This document shows, piece after piece, positions 1 through 8,819 of a stretch of 64,000 nucleotides of DNA; position 1 is the first letter of the stretch; each line of letters opens with the position of its first letter. Below the pieces are notes generated by a model that had not been told where the DNA came from, searched no databases, and saw only the letters and a list, made by a program, of their open reading frames with translations. This stretch comes from Caulobacter ginsengisoli (lineage in GTDB: Bacteria; Pseudomonadota; Alphaproteobacteria; Caulobacterales; Caulobacteraceae). The stretch spans positions 310,001-374,000 of the forward strand of contig NZ_JAUSVS010000003.1 in the NCBI RefSeq assembly GCF_030814835.1. The letters run 5' to 3'. A program made the translations under genes and the position numbers.

Positions 1-168
1 TTCCCGGGTGTCGAGGGCACGGCCTATCTGGTCGCCGGCCTGGGGGTGAACTACCAGCGCGCCGAGGACATCGTCCTGGCCCCGATCCGGGCGGGGGTCG
101 GCCTTCGGCTAGGGGCCAACCTCGGCTACCTGTCCTACAGCCGCAAGCGGCACTGGCTGCCGCTGTAG
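1..168 (+). CDS. C-terminal fragment of an EipA-like (DUF1134) envelope protein
   Basis: Only the last 55 codons are in the window; the gene starts upstream of base 1 and ends with TAG at 166-168. The translated piece contains GTAYLVAGLGVNYQ followed by LAPIRAGVGLRLGANLGYL, the glycine-rich end I associate with the DUF1134/EipA family of secreted proteins that affect envelope integrity in Brucella and relatives. The assignment rests on this short conserved tail alone. The gene is convergent with the UPF0114 gene downstream, with only about 10 bases between the two stop codons. Confidence 0.7.
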   Translation, partial: FPGVEGTAYLVAGLGVNYQRAEDIVLAPIRAGVGLRLGANLGYLSYSRKRHWLPL

Positions 169-178
169 GACGCCGGTC

Positions 179-745
179 CTAGTGCTTGGTGGTCTTGCTG
201 GTGATGTAGTCCATGATCGCCAGCACCACCCCTGACACCACGAAGGTCAGGTGGACGAAGACCAGCCACTGCAGACGCACCACATCGACCGCGTGGCCCG
301 GCTCGGCGGTCTGCAGGAAGGCCTTAAGCAGGGCGATAGCCGAGATGGCGACGATCGAGGCGATCAGCTTCATCTTCAGGCCGGAGAAGTCGACCGTGCC
401 CATCCATTCGGGCCGGTCCTCATGGTTGCCGATATCGATCTTGGAGACGAAGTTCTCGTAGCCCGAGAAGATGACGATCAGCATCAGGTTGCCGGCCAGC
501 GACAGGTCGATCAGCGACAGGGCCAGCAGGATGGCGTCGTCGGGCTTGGCCGCGCTGGTGAACAGCAGCGGCAGCTCATGGATCAGCTCCTGGCCGAAGG
601 TGGCGATCAGCCCGACCAGGGCCACCACCAGTCCCAGATAGAAGGGCACCATCAGCCAGCGCGAGGCGAACAGCCCCTGCTCCAGCCAGACTTCGAGGGC
701 GGGCTTGGGCTTGGGGGTGTGGGGCGGGGTGACGGGACTGGTCAT
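179..745 (-). CDS. UPF0114 / TIGR00645 family membrane protein (YqhA-like)
   Basis: A 188-residue integral membrane protein when the ATG at 743-745 is used; an upstream in-frame start would add 15 proline/arginine-rich residues that do not look native. Four hydrophobic segments are visible at about residues 32-50, 75-100, 125-145 and 158-178. Between them lies the polar loop SGYENFVSKIDIG, which is characteristic of the UPF0114 family. The family has no settled biochemical function. The gene is separated from pheT by a long palindromic repeat, so co-transcription is doubtful. It converges with the EipA-like gene. Confidence 0.8.
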   Translation of the reverse strand: MTSPVTPPHTPKPKPALEVWLEQGLFASRWLMVPFYLGLVVALVGLIATFGQELIHELPLLFTSAAKPDDAILLALSLIDLSLAGNLMLIVIFSGYENFVSKIDIGNHEDRPEWMGTVDFSGLKMKLIASIVAISAIALLKAFLQTAEPGHAVDVVRLQWLVFVHLTFVVSGVVLAIMDYITSKTTKH

Positions 746-790
746 GCAGGGGATTTGGCTAGCGCGGGGGCGGGGGTCAAGCCCTGACAA

Positions 791-968
791 TCCTCCCCCG
801 GAGGGGGAGGGGGACCATGCGGAGCATGGTGGAGGGGGTTTGAGCCTACATGCAGGCGTCAGGAAAGAGCGCGGCGGATCGGCTGAGGGCGTCCTTCAAG
901 CGTGGATGTAGGGGCTGACCCCCTCCACCACCCCTTCGGGGCGGTCCCCCTCCCCCTCCGGGGGAGGA
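791..968. repeat. Long palindromic intergenic element, family R1, copy 1
   Basis: A 178-bp imperfect palindrome. It begins with tcctcccccggaggggg and ends with its reverse complement. Each outer arm is itself a hairpin (ctccccc-gga-gggggag on the left). A second inner hairpin follows: ccatgc-gga-gcatgg on the left, a different cccc-ttc-gggg on the right. A second copy at 32591-32765 shares arms and the central gcggatcggctgaggg. It fills the gap between pheT and the UPF0114 gene and ends 5 bases from the pheT stop, so it may also act as a 3' end structure. Confidence 0.85.
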
Positions 969-972
969 AACC

Positions 973-3348
973 CTAACCTCGCAGCTTCGCCCCGCAGGCC
1001 TTCTCGACCGCCGCGACCACCGCGCCCGACACCGCTTCGATCTCGGCCTCGGTCAGGGTCTTTTCGCGCGGCTGCAAAGCCACCTCGAGCGCCACGGACT
1101 TCTGGCCTTCGCCGACGCCCGCGCCCTCATAGACGTCGAACACCCGGACCGCCGAGATCAGCGCCTTGTCGGCCCCGGCCGCCGCCTTGACCAGGTCGCC
1201 GGCCGGACGGGCGCGGTCGACCAGGAAGGCGAAGTCGCGGGTGAGCGGCATCAGGTCTGGCGCGGTGAAGGCCGCCTTGGTCTTGACGCCCTTCTTCTTG
1301 GGCTCGGGGATGGCCTCGACCCAGACCTCGAAGCCGTAGATCGGGCCGGCGACGTCCAGCGCCTTGAGGACGGCCGGATGCAGCTCGCCGAACTCGGCCA
1401 GCACCGCCTTGGGGCCCAGCTGCAGCCGGGCCGAGCGGCCGGGGTGCCACCAGGCGGCGGCGGACCCTTGCGCGGTCTGCAGCGAGGCCACGGGGGCGCC
1501 CAGCTCGTCCAGCAGGCCCAGCAGGTCGGCCTTCAGGGTGAAGAGGTCGGCGTCGGGCCGCTTGTCCCAGCTGCGCGGGGCGTGCGGGGCCAGGATGGCG
1601 GCGATGGCCAGCCGCTGGTCGCCCGGCTCGTCGCCGGAGAACACCGGGCCGATCTCGAACAGCGCCACGTCCGCGAAGCCGCGCCGAGCGTTGCGGCCGG
1701 CCGCCTCGATCAGGTTGGGCAGGATCGAGGGCCGCATGCAGTCCAGCTCGGCGGCGATGGGATTGGCCACCACCAGCCGCTCGTCGCCGCCGCCGAACAG
1801 GGCGGCGGTCGGGCGATGGGTGAAGCTCCAGGTCACCGCCTCGTGGAAGCCGTTGGCGGCCATCCGGCGGCGGGCCGTGCGGGCGCGGGCCTGGCGGGTG
1901 GTCAGCACGCCATTGGGCGAGCGCGGCGTCTCGGGCAGGGGCGTGGCGGGCAGGGCGCCATAGCCGGCGATGCGGGCCACCTCCTCGACGAGGTCCGCCT
2001 TGCCCTCCACGTCGCGGCGCCAGGTCGGCGGGGTGACGCGGTCGCCCTCGATGGCGAAGCCCAGGTCGGTGAGAATCTGCCGCGACCGGGCGTGCGGGAT
2101 CGACAGGCCCGACAGCGCCTCGACATAGCCGAAGTCGAAATCAAAGCCTTCGGGCGGAGCCGGAATCTGGCCGGCCACGGTGACCTCGGAGGCCTCGCCG
2201 CCGCAAAGGTCCAGGATCATCCGCGTGCCCAGCTCCAGGCCGCTGACCATGAAGCCGCTGTCGACCCCACGGGCGAAACGGTACTGGGCGTCGGAGTTTA
2301 TGCCGGTCGTGCGGCCGGCCTGGGCCGTGCGGATCGGGTCGAACAGAGCGCATTCGAGGAAGACGTCGGTGGTGGCGTCCGAGCAGCCGGTGCTCACCCC
2401 GCCCATCACCCCGCCCAGGCCGATGACACCCGAGCCGTCGGTGATGACGCTGAGGGTCTCGTCGACCGCGTAGGTCTTGCCATCCAGCGCCTCGATGCTT
2501 TCGCCTTCGCGGCCCAGGCGGGCCTCGATGAAGCCGCCCTGCAGGGTGGCGGCGTCATAGACGTGCAGCGGCCGGGCCCGGTCGTAGGTAATCAGGTTGG
2601 TGATATCGACCAGGGTGTTGATGGGCCTGAGGCCAATGGCCTTCAGCCGGGCCTGCAGCCAGTCCGGCGAAGGGCCGTTCTTGACGCCCCGGATCAGCCG
2701 GCCGGAGAAGGCCGGGCAGGCCGAGCCGTCGACCCGGATATCGATGGGGTTCTTGAAGGTCCCCGGAACCGGCGCGACCGAAAGGTCCTTCAGCCTGCCC
2801 AGCCCGGCGGCCGACAGGTCGCGGGCGATGCCGGCGACGCCCAGCCAATCGGGGCGGTTGGGGGTGACTTCGAAGTCAATGACGGCTTCCAGGCCCAGCG
2901 CCTGGGCGGCCGAGGTCCCGACGGCCAGATCGTTGGATAAGTCCAGAATGCCGTCGCTCTCCTCGGCATATTCCAGTTCGGCGGCCGAGCAGAGCATGCC
3001 GTTGGAGACGACGCCGCGCACCGGCTTCTCCACCAGGGTGACGTCCAGGCCCGGCACATAGGCGCCGATGGGGGCGTAGATGGTGGTCAGGCCCGCCCGG
3101 GCGTTGGGCGCCCCGCAGACGATCTCCTTGCGGCCGTCGACCGTGTCGACCTGGCAGACCCGCAGGCGGTCGGCGTTGGGGTGCTGCACGGCCTCCACGA
3201 CCTTGGCGACCGTGAAGGCGGCCAGCTTGGCGGCCGGATCGGTGACATGCTCGACCTCGAGGCCGGCCATGGTCATGGCGTCGACCGCCGCCGCCGCCGA
3301 GGCGTCGGTCTCAAGATGGTCCTTGAGCCAGGAAAGGGTGAACTTCAT
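973..3348 (-). CDS. pheT: Phenylalanine--tRNA ligase beta subunit
   Basis: Charges tRNA-Phe with phenylalanine in the cytoplasm as the beta half of the (alpha-beta)2 enzyme; PheS is encoded just upstream. The 791-residue length fits bacterial PheT. In order one sees the N-terminal tRNA-binding (OB) domain (about 40-150, with [12 protein letters not shown]), the B3/B4 editing region, the B5 region and the C-terminal anticodon-binding ferredoxin-like domain beginning near [12 protein letters not shown]. The ATG at 3346-3348 overlaps the TGA of the preceding small gene as ATGA, pointing to translational coupling. A palindromic repeat follows the stop codon. Confidence 0.97.
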   Translation of the reverse strand: MKFTLSWLKDHLETDASAAAAVDAMTMAGLEVEHVTDPAAKLAAFTVAKVVEAVQHPNADRLRVCQVDTVDGRKEIVCGAPNARAGLTTIYAPIGAYVPGLDVTLVEKPVRGVVSNGMLCSAAELEYAEESDGILDLSNDLAVGTSAAQALGLEAVIDFEVTPNRPDWLGVAGIARDLSAAGLGRLKDLSVAPVPGTFKNPIDIRVDGSACPAFSGRLIRGVKNGPSPDWLQARLKAIGLRPINTLVDITNLITYDRARPLHVYDAATLQGGFIEARLGREGESIEALDGKTYAVDETLSVITDGSGVIGLGGVMGGVSTGCSDATTDVFLECALFDPIRTAQAGRTTGINSDAQYRFARGVDSGFMVSGLELGTRMILDLCGGEASEVTVAGQIPAPPEGFDFDFGYVEALSGLSIPHARSRQILTDLGFAIEGDRVTPPTWRRDVEGKADLVEEVARIAGYGALPATPLPETPRSPNGVLTTRQARARTARRRMAANGFHEAVTWSFTHRPTAALFGGGDERLVVANPIAAELDCMRPSILPNLIEAAGRNARRGFADVALFEIGPVFSGDEPGDQRLAIAAILAPHAPRSWDKRPDADLFTLKADLLGLLDELGAPVASLQTAQGSAAAWWHPGRSARLQLGPKAVLAEFGELHPAVLKALDVAGPIYGFEVWVEAIPEPKKKGVKTKAAFTAPDLMPLTRDFAFLVDRARPAGDLVKAAAGADKALISAVRVFDVYEGAGVGEGQKSVALEVALQPREKTLTEAEIEAVSGAVVAAVEKACGAKLRG

Positions 3349-3743
3349 CCGCCTGTCCTAAGCGCCAGAATCTGATCGGTGAAATCCTTGGAGCCGGTGA
3401 AGCCGACCCCATAGAACTCCGAGTCCTTGAACACGCAGTTGCGCATCGGGATGGCCCCGATCACCCCGTTGGGCGAGGCGGGCAGCAGCACCAGGTTGCG
3501 GATATCGCCCTTGGCGTAGCCGAAGTCGGTGTTGTCGAAGGTCAGGCCGTCCAGCGCCAGCATCACCGCCGGCCCTTCCAGGCGGCAGTCGACGAAAGTG
3601 CGGTTCTCGATGGCCGCGATGTTGTTGCGCAGGCAGGCGCGGTGCAGGTCGACCAGCGAGATGGCCACGCCACTGAAGCTGGGCTGCATTAGGTCGGTGG
3701 TCAGGGGGCGGCGCTTGGGCGCGTCATGGTTCGAGGTGAACAT
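3345..3743 (-). CDS. Small pentapeptide-like protein inserted between pheS and pheT
   Basis: A 132-residue protein that I cannot assign a function. The middle carries alternating hydrophobic/polar stretches such as [25 protein letters not shown] and [18 protein letters not shown]. These resemble the coils of pentapeptide-repeat or other right-handed beta-helix proteins. It starts with ATG at 3741-3743 overlapping the pheS TGA, and its own TGA overlaps the pheT ATG. The three genes therefore form one tightly coupled unit. A role connected with PheRS is only an inference from this position; similar small proteins occur elsewhere as stand-alone hypotheticals. Confidence 0.8.
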   Translation of the reverse strand: MFTSNHDAPKRRPLTTDLMQPSFSGVAISLVDLHRACLRNNIAAIENRTFVDCRLEGPAVMLALDGLTFDNTDFGYAKGDIRNLVLLPASPNGVIGAIPMRNCVFKDSEFYGVGFTGSKDFTDQILALRTGG

Positions 3744-4855
3744 CAGCTCAGTCCGCTTACAGGGTTGGGGGCAGAGAAGGCCGAGAAGCCGTAGTGCGAC
3801 AGCCAGCGGGTGTCGCTTTCGAACATCGGCCGCAGGTCCGGCATGCCGTATTTCAACATGCCCAGGCGGTCGACGCCGAAGCCGAAGGCAAAGCCCTGGT
3901 AGACGTCCGGGTCGATACCGCAATTGCGCAGCACGTTGGGATGCACCATCCCGCAGCCGACGACTTCGAGCCAGTCGCTGCCCTGGCCGATCTTGATCTC
4001 GCCGCCCGAGCGGTCGCAGCCGATGTCCATCTCGGCGCTGGGCTCGGTGAAGGGGAAGTGGTGGGGCCGGAAGCGGCTGACCACGCCCTCGACCTCGAAG
4101 AAGCGGGTGACGAAGGTCTCCAGGGTCCATTTCAGGTGGCCCATATGGATGCCCTTGTCGATCACCAGCCCCTCCAGCTGATGGAACATCGGGGTGTGGG
4201 TGGCGTCCGAATCCATGCGGTAGGTGCGGCCGGGCACAACGATGCGGATCGGCGGCTCCTGGCCCGAGGCGATCCAGGGGGCGGCCGGCGGGGCGTTGGT
4301 CTTCTGCATGGCCCGCACCTGCACCGGGCTGGTGTGGGTGCGCAGCAGCTTGCGTTCCCCGTCGGGGCCGGGGTTGAAGAAGAAGGTGTCGTGCATCTCC
4401 CGCGCCGGGTGCTTGGGCGGGAAGTTCAGGGCCGTGAAGTTGTGGAAGTCGTCCTCGATGTCGGGCCCTTCGGCGACCGCAAAGCCCATCTCGGCGAAGA
4501 TGGCCACCATCTCGTCCATGACCTGCATGGTCGGATGCACCGAGCCCTTGCGGCGGGGCGGGGCGGGCAGGGTCAGGTCCAGGGTCTCGGCGGCGAGGCG
4601 GGCGTCCAGCTCGGCCGATTCCAGGGCCGCCTTGCGCTCGGCAATGGCCGTCGCGATGCGGTCGCGCAGGCCGTTGATCAGCGGCCCCTGCTCGCGGCGC
4701 CCGTCGGGGGTCATGCCGCCCAGCGACTTGAGCAGGGCGGAGATGGAGCCGGACTTGCCCAGGGCCGCCACGCGCACGGCTTCGAGAGCATTGGCGTCGG
4801 CGGCGCCAGATACGGCGGCGGTCAGTTCGGCTTCGAGTTTCGAGAGATCGGTCAT
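3743..4855 (-). CDS. pheS: Phenylalanine--tRNA ligase alpha subunit
   Basis: Catalytic alpha subunit of PheRS, activating phenylalanine with ATP. At 370 residues it is of normal length. The N-terminal ~85 residues form the charged helical tRNA-contacting arm. The class II core shows motif 2 ([20 protein letters not shown]) and motif 3 ([19 protein letters not shown]). It is the first gene of a coupled pheS-small gene-pheT unit and lies downstream of rplT, from which it is separated by a clear intrinsic terminator, so pheS probably has its own promoter in the 4856-4903 gap or depends on readthrough. Confidence 0.97.
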   Translation of the reverse strand: MTDLSKLEAELTAAVSGAADANALEAVRVAALGKSGSISALLKSLGGMTPDGRREQGPLINGLRDRIATAIAERKAALESAELDARLAAETLDLTLPAPPRRKGSVHPTMQVMDEMVAIFAEMGFAVAEGPDIEDDFHNFTALNFPPKHPAREMHDTFFFNPGPDGERKLLRTHTSPVQVRAMQKTNAPPAAPWIASGQEPPIRIVVPGRTYRMDSDATHTPMFHQLEGLVIDKGIHMGHLKWTLETFVTRFFEVEGVVSRFRPHHFPFTEPSAEMDIGCDRSGGEIKIGQGSDWLEVVGCGMVHPNVLRNCGIDPDVYQGFAFGFGVDRLGMLKYGMPDLRPMFESDTRWLSHYGFSAFSAPNPVSGLS

Positions 4856-4903
4856 GGCGGTGTGCTCTAGCGCGTTTTGGGAAGCAGGCTAGCCGTCAGG
4901 CAG

Positions 4904-4938
4904 CAAAAAGCCCTCCGGCGGTTCGGCCGGAGGGCTTC
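4904..4938 (-). terminator. Intrinsic terminator after rplT
   Basis: Reading the minus strand, an 11-bp perfect GC-rich stem (4909-4919 paired with 4926-4936, six-base loop) is followed by a run of five T. It lies 26 bases after the rplT stop and before pheS, so it should end the rpmI-rplT transcript. Confidence 0.85.
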
Positions 4939-4963
4939 TTGAATCTTGGGATCAACCCAGACC

Positions 4964-5320
4964 TCAAGCCAGCGCGGCGCGAACCTTGTCGGCGACGGCC
5001 TTGAACGCGGCGGGGTCCTGACCGGCGATGTCCGCGAGGACTTTCCGATCCATCTCGATCCCGGCCTTGTCCAGGCCGAAAATAAACTGCGAGTAGGTGA
5101 AGCCTTCCAGGCGGGCCGCGGCGTTGATCCGCTGGATCCACAGCGAGCGGAAGCTGCGCTTGCGGACCTTGCGGTCGCGGTAGGCGTACTGGCCGGCCTT
5201 GTCGACAGCGGCCTTGGCCGTGCGGATGGTGTTCTTACGGCGACCGTAGAAACCCTTGGCCTGTTCCAGGACCTTCTTGTGTTTGGCGTGGGCGGTAACG
5301 CCCCGTTTGACGCGAGCCAT
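4964..5320 (-). CDS. rplT: 50S ribosomal protein L20
   Basis: Ribosomal large-subunit protein needed early in 50S assembly, 118 residues. The start [18 protein letters not shown] and the following [13 protein letters not shown] are diagnostic of L20. It lies 21 bases after rpmI in the usual rpmI-rplT order and is followed by an intrinsic terminator. In many bacteria L20 represses translation of this operon by binding the rpmI leader; I did not identify that RNA structure here. Confidence 0.98.
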   Translation of the reverse strand: MARVKRGVTAHAKHKKVLEQAKGFYGRRKNTIRTAKAAVDKAGQYAYRDRKVRKRSFRSLWIQRINAAARLEGFTYSQFIFGLDKAGIEMDRKVLADIAGQDPAAFKAVADKVRAALA

Positions 5321-5341
5321 AGTTCTAAAGTTCCTTCGAGA

Positions 5342-5542
5342 TCACAGGCCGTAGGGCAGGTAGGACTTGATGGTCTTGGCGTCCTGGGGCGTCAAAACCT
5401 TGGTCCCGCGCTGCTGGCGGATATATTTGCCATTGTGGCTGATCAGGCGGTGCCGCTTGCCGGCGACGCCGGCCTTCAGCTTGCCCGTGGCTGTCATCTT
5501 GAAGCGCTTCTTGGCGCCCGACTTGGTCTTCAGTTTCGGCAT
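5342..5542 (-). CDS. rpmI: 50S ribosomal protein L35
   Basis: A 66-residue basic ribosomal protein. The start [21 protein letters not shown] and the later [17 protein letters not shown] are typical L35. It is co-directional with rplT, 21 bases apart. In most relatives infC lies immediately upstream; here an MFS gene and a palindromic repeat separate infC from rpmI. The 134 bases upstream (5543-5676) must carry any dedicated promoter or leader; I see no clear -10/-35 pair there. Confidence 0.98.
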   Translation of the reverse strand: MPKLKTKSGAKKRFKMTATGKLKAGVAGKRHRLISHNGKYIRQQRGTKVLTPQDAKTIKSYLPYGL

Positions 5543-5676
5543 TTTGCAGCGGAGCTTTCACCCCGTCCTTCTGGAAGCATGATGGGCCGCCAAGGCATGC
5601 CATTGGCCCGGCGGTCCCTTAAGAGCCGGCGTTCCTAGACGAAACGCGGCCTATTAGCAAGTTTGGGGAAGCAAGC

Positions 5677-6888
5677 TCAGGCCGACTTTCTACGGACGGC
5701 TTTGGACACCTGCCAGGCCATCAGCAGAGCTGGCACAGTGAGCGCGCTGGCCACGGCGAACGGCGCGCTGGGGCCGAAGTTGGCGAACAGGGGCGCGGCG
5801 GCCAGCGGGCCGACGATACGGGCCAGGGCCCCGGTGGCGGTGTTGAGGCCCAGCATCTCGCCCTGATGGTCGGGCGGGGCGGCCTTGGAGATCACCGCGC
5901 TGATGTTGGGAAAGGTCAGGCTCTGGCCCAGGGCCACGGTGACCATGCCCAGCACCGCCAGCGGCCAGACCTGGGCGAAGGGCTGCAGCCCGAATCCGAC
6001 GCCGATGATGGCCAGGCCCGTCATCAGCACCTTGGTCTCGCCGAACTGCCGGGCCAGGGGACCGGTCAGGAAGCCTTGCGCCACCGTGGCGGTGGCGGCG
6101 ACGGCCACGAAGCAGAAACCGATCTGCCGGGGGCCCCAGCCAAAGGTCGCCTTGGCCCAGAGACCGAAGGTGGCCTCCATGCCGGCGAACCCGGCGATGG
6201 CGATCAGGCTGACGCACAGGATCTTCCAGATGATGGGATTGGCGATGGCGTCGGAGAGGCCCTCGAACCGGCCGCGCCGGGGGGCGTCGGAATGGCCGTG
6301 GCGGGTCTCGCGGACGAACAGCGCCACCCCCGTCGCCGCCGTCACCGCTAGGCCGGCGGCCAGGAACAGCGGCGGGCGGAACCCGGCCAGCCCCAGTTCG
6401 GCATGGGCCAGCAGGCCGCCAACGGCCGGTCCGGTCAGGAAGCCCAGGCTGAAGGCCGCGCCCATCAGGCCCAGCTTGCCGGCCCGCTGCTCGGGCGGGG
6501 TGACGTCGGCCATATAGCCCTGGATGGTCGAGAGGTTGCCGGTCAGCACCCCGCCGACGAGGCGGATGGCGCAGGCCGCCCAGAGGTTGGGCGCGAAGGC
6601 CAGGGCGATATAGGTGGCGGCGTTGCCGAAGATGGTCAGCATCAGCACCGGCCGCCGGCCGATCCGGTCCGACAGCCGGCCCCAGAAGGGCTCGCCGATG
6701 AAGTTGCCCAGGCTGTAGGCCGAGAACAGCACGAAGACCTGCCAGGTCGGCGCGCCGAAACTGGCGGCGTAGAAGGGGAGCAGCGGAATGATCACCCCGA
6801 ACCCGGCGATGTTGATGAACACCACCGACAGCAGGATGTAGAGGGCGCGATCATTGCCGCGTGGGGTCGTGGTGGGTTCCGCCGACAT
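5677..6888 (-). CDS. MFS transporter, tetracycline-resistance (TetA-like) branch
   Basis: A 403-residue, roughly 12-helix major facilitator protein of the inner membrane. The loop between helices 2 and 3 carries motif A (GRLSDRIGRRPVL), and LVGGVLTGNLSTIQGYMADVTPPEQRAGKLG matches the TetA/drug-proton antiporter branch. The substrate is unknown; drug efflux is a family-level guess. The ATG at 6886-6888 was chosen because upstream in-frame sequence reads into the palindromic repeat. The gene interrupts the normally contiguous infC-rpmI-rplT block, together with the repeat at 6929-7092. Confidence 0.85.
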   Translation of the reverse strand: MSAEPTTTPRGNDRALYILLSVVFINIAGFGVIIPLLPFYAASFGAPTWQVFVLFSAYSLGNFIGEPFWGRLSDRIGRRPVLMLTIFGNAATYIALAFAPNLWAACAIRLVGGVLTGNLSTIQGYMADVTPPEQRAGKLGLMGAAFSLGFLTGPAVGGLLAHAELGLAGFRPPLFLAAGLAVTAATGVALFVRETRHGHSDAPRRGRFEGLSDAIANPIIWKILCVSLIAIAGFAGMEATFGLWAKATFGWGPRQIGFCFVAVAATATVAQGFLTGPLARQFGETKVLMTGLAIIGVGFGLQPFAQVWPLAVLGMVTVALGQSLTFPNISAVISKAAPPDHQGEMLGLNTATGALARIVGPLAAAPLFANFGPSAPFAVASALTVPALLMAWQVSKAVRRKSA

Positions 6889-6928
6889 GGGTTTGGTGTA
6901 GGGCGATGCGGTAGGGGCGGCAACGCCC

Positions 6929-7092
6929 AAGCCCTTCCCCCGCTGGCGGGGGAAGTGGCCTGAGATGCGCAGCATCGAAGGTCGTTGGGGGTCCTTGCGG
7001 CGTTGGCGGGCTGCACAGCCGTGGGAAAGGACCCCCAACGAGCCTCCAGCTTCGCTGTCGGCCCACTTCCCCCGCCAGCGGGGGAAGGGCTT
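6929..7092. repeat. Long palindromic intergenic element, family R4
   Basis: A 164-bp imperfect palindrome. The outer arms are near-perfect hairpins (cttcccccgc-tg-gcgggggaag). Inside lie smaller hairpins (gatgc-gca-gcatc on the left, cagc-gaa-gctg on the right). An inner inverted pair, gttgggggtcctt / aaggacccccaac, surrounds the centre. It has the same layered design as family R1 but a different sequence. It sits between infC and the inserted MFS gene. There is no second full copy in the window. Confidence 0.85.
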
Positions 7093-7103
7093 GCCCTCCG
7101 GAA

Positions 7104-7134
7104 ACAAAAACGCCCCGGCTTTCACCGGGGCGTT
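7104..7134 (-). terminator. Intrinsic terminator after infC
   Basis: On the minus strand a 10-bp stem (aacgccccgg / ccggggcgtt, at 7109-7118 and 7125-7134) with a six-base loop is followed by a T-rich run (ttttgttt). It lies about 24 bases past the infC stop. Its presence implies that rpmI-rplT are not simply cotranscribed with infC in this genome. Confidence 0.85.
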
Positions 7135-7157
7135 TCCGAAATTCTGAAACCCGATCC

Positions 7158-7691
7158 CTAGCGCGGGGCCAGGATCATGATCATCTGGCGGCCTTCCATG
7201 CGGGGCTCGTACTCCACCTTGGCCACCGGCTCGAAGTCGCCCTTGACCTTCTGGAGCAGCTTCATGCCGAGCTCCGGGTGGGCCATCTCGCGGCCGCGGA
7301 AGCGCAGGGTCACCTTGACCTTGTCGCCCTCCTCGAAGAAGCGGTGCATCGCCCGGGCTTTGACGTCGTAGTCGTGGACGTCGATGTTCGGCCGGAGCTT
7401 GATCTCCTTGATCTCCACGATCTTCTGTCGCTTGCGCGCTTCGTTCTTCTTCTTCTGTTCCTGGAATTTGAACTTTCCATAGTCCAGAATCTTGCAGACC
7501 GGCGGGTCGGCGTTGGGAACGATTTCGACGAGATCCAGGCCGACTTCCTCGGCCGCCTCGATGGCGGCGCTGGTCGGCATGATGCCTTGCTTCTCACCGT
7601 TTTGGTCGATCAGCAGGACACGGGGGACGCGGATCTCTTCGTTCATGCGCGGCCCGTCCTTGACTGGCGGCGCTTGCATGGGGCGACGAAT
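7158..7691 (-). CDS. infC: Translation initiation factor IF-3, with an AUU start
   Basis: IF-3 binds the 30S subunit and proofreads initiator tRNA and start codon. The protein carries VEISPNA-like [20 protein letters not shown], then the C-domain core [14 protein letters not shown] and the end [13 protein letters not shown] place the start at ATT, 7689-7691: AGGAG lies 8 bases before it, and this gives 177 residues, with 18 before EIR as against 17 in E. coli IF-3. The next ATG (7677-7679) has no nearby Shine-Dalgarno. AUU starts underlie IF-3 autoregulation in E. coli, and the same is inferred here. An intrinsic terminator follows. Confidence 0.93.
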   Translation of the reverse strand: MRRPMQAPPVKDGPRMNEEIRVPRVLLIDQNGEKQGIMPTSAAIEAAEEVGLDLVEIVPNADPPVCKILDYGKFKFQEQKKKNEARKRQKIVEIKEIKLRPNIDVHDYDVKARAMHRFFEEGDKVKVTLRFRGREMAHPELGMKLLQKVKGDFEPVAKVEYEPRMEGRQMIMILAPR

Positions 7692-7847
7692 AGGCGGAGC
7701 TCCTAAAGCTGTTTGCACAAAGTCTGGCGGCCACGCGGGCCCGCGCGCCGGACAGACTGTCGATATATGAGCCCGCCCGCCGATGGGATCAAGCCGGCCT
7801 GAGAAGGCAACGGCAATCTGCCGTGGACTGTTCCCTTTCCGCCGCGC

Positions 7848-8819
7848 TTATCGAGGAAGCAGGGAGAAGGCCGCCTGGGCCACGGTCTGCACCGCCAGCT
7901 GGCTCATGTCGTCGGCATGGATCATCGCCACATGGCCTCTGGGCCCTGACAGGGTGTCGCCGCTGGCGGTGGCATAGAGGGTGATGGTCGGGGCGCCGGC
8001 CGCGGCGATCAGGTGCATGGGGCCGGTATTGTTGCCCACCGCCAGGGCGGCCCGGGCCCCCAGCACGGCGATCTGGGCGAAGTCTGTGCGGCCGGTCAGG
8101 TCGCGGGCCTGGCCGACGGTCTTCTGGATGGTGCGGGCCATGGCGCTTTCCTGCGGCCCGCCGACGATGACGATGTCATAGCCCCGCTTGTGCAGCAGCC
8201 CGGCCAGCTCGGCGTATTTGGCGACGGGCCAGCGCTTTTCGGGCTTGGCTTCGGAACCGCCCGGCACCAGCAGCACGAAGGGCTTGGGCGGGGCGGCGCC
8301 CGGTACGGGCCGGGGCTGGGGCGCGCGGCGCAGGATCCAGGATAGGTCCGGGGCGGGGGCTTCGCCGGGGCTGGTCGGGGCGTCGGGCCAGATGCCGGCC
8401 ACCTTCAGCTGCTCGGCGTGGCGCTCCAGGGTGTGCATCTTGGCGCGGCCGGGATTGGCATGGCGCAGCTTGGCGCCGGACGCGGGGCCGGACCAGACCG
8501 GTGGGAAGGGCCGCAGGGCGTTGAACAGCATGCTCGACCCGGCGCTGCCGTCCAGGTCGTAGATGCGGTCGTAGCGGGCCCGGCGGATGGCCCCGCGCAG
8601 CCGCAGCCAGTCGCCCGGCGCCTGGGGACGGCCCTCGGTTTGGATCTCGTTGAAATAGGGGCTGGACTTGGCCAGGGCCTCGAAGGGCGGGGTGGTCAGC
8701 AAGGTGATGCGGGCATGGGGGTGCGCCTGGCGGATGCGCTTCATCGCCGCCAGCGACAGCACGAATTCCCCGATCGAGCCGGTCTGAATGACCAGGACCC
8801 GTTTGATCTCACGCGTCAC
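7848..8819 (-). CDS. Glycosyltransferase family 9 (heptosyltransferase-like)
   Basis: A 323-residue cytoplasmic GT-B enzyme of the ADP-heptose/LPS-core transferase type. The N-terminus VLVIQTGSIGEFVLSLAAMKRIRQ is the typical acceptor-side start. The C-terminal half has VPGGSEAKPEKRWP and NNTGPMHLIAAAG, which bind the sugar nucleotide. The start is GTG at 8817-8819, overlapping the TGA of the upstream family 4 glycosyltransferase as GTGA. The two therefore form a coupled pair likely to build LPS core or another surface glycan; the exact sugar and acceptor cannot be read from sequence. Confidence 0.88.
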   Translation of the reverse strand: MTREIKRVLVIQTGSIGEFVLSLAAMKRIRQAHPHARITLLTTPPFEALAKSSPYFNEIQTEGRPQAPGDWLRLRGAIRRARYDRIYDLDGSAGSSMLFNALRPFPPVWSGPASGAKLRHANPGRAKMHTLERHAEQLKVAGIWPDAPTSPGEAPAPDLSWILRRAPQPRPVPGAAPPKPFVLLVPGGSEAKPEKRWPVAKYAELAGLLHKRGYDIVIVGGPQESAMARTIQKTVGQARDLTGRTDFAQIAVLGARAALAVGNNTGPMHLIAAAGAPTITLYATASGDTLSGPRGHVAMIHADDMSQLAVQTVAQAAFSLLPR

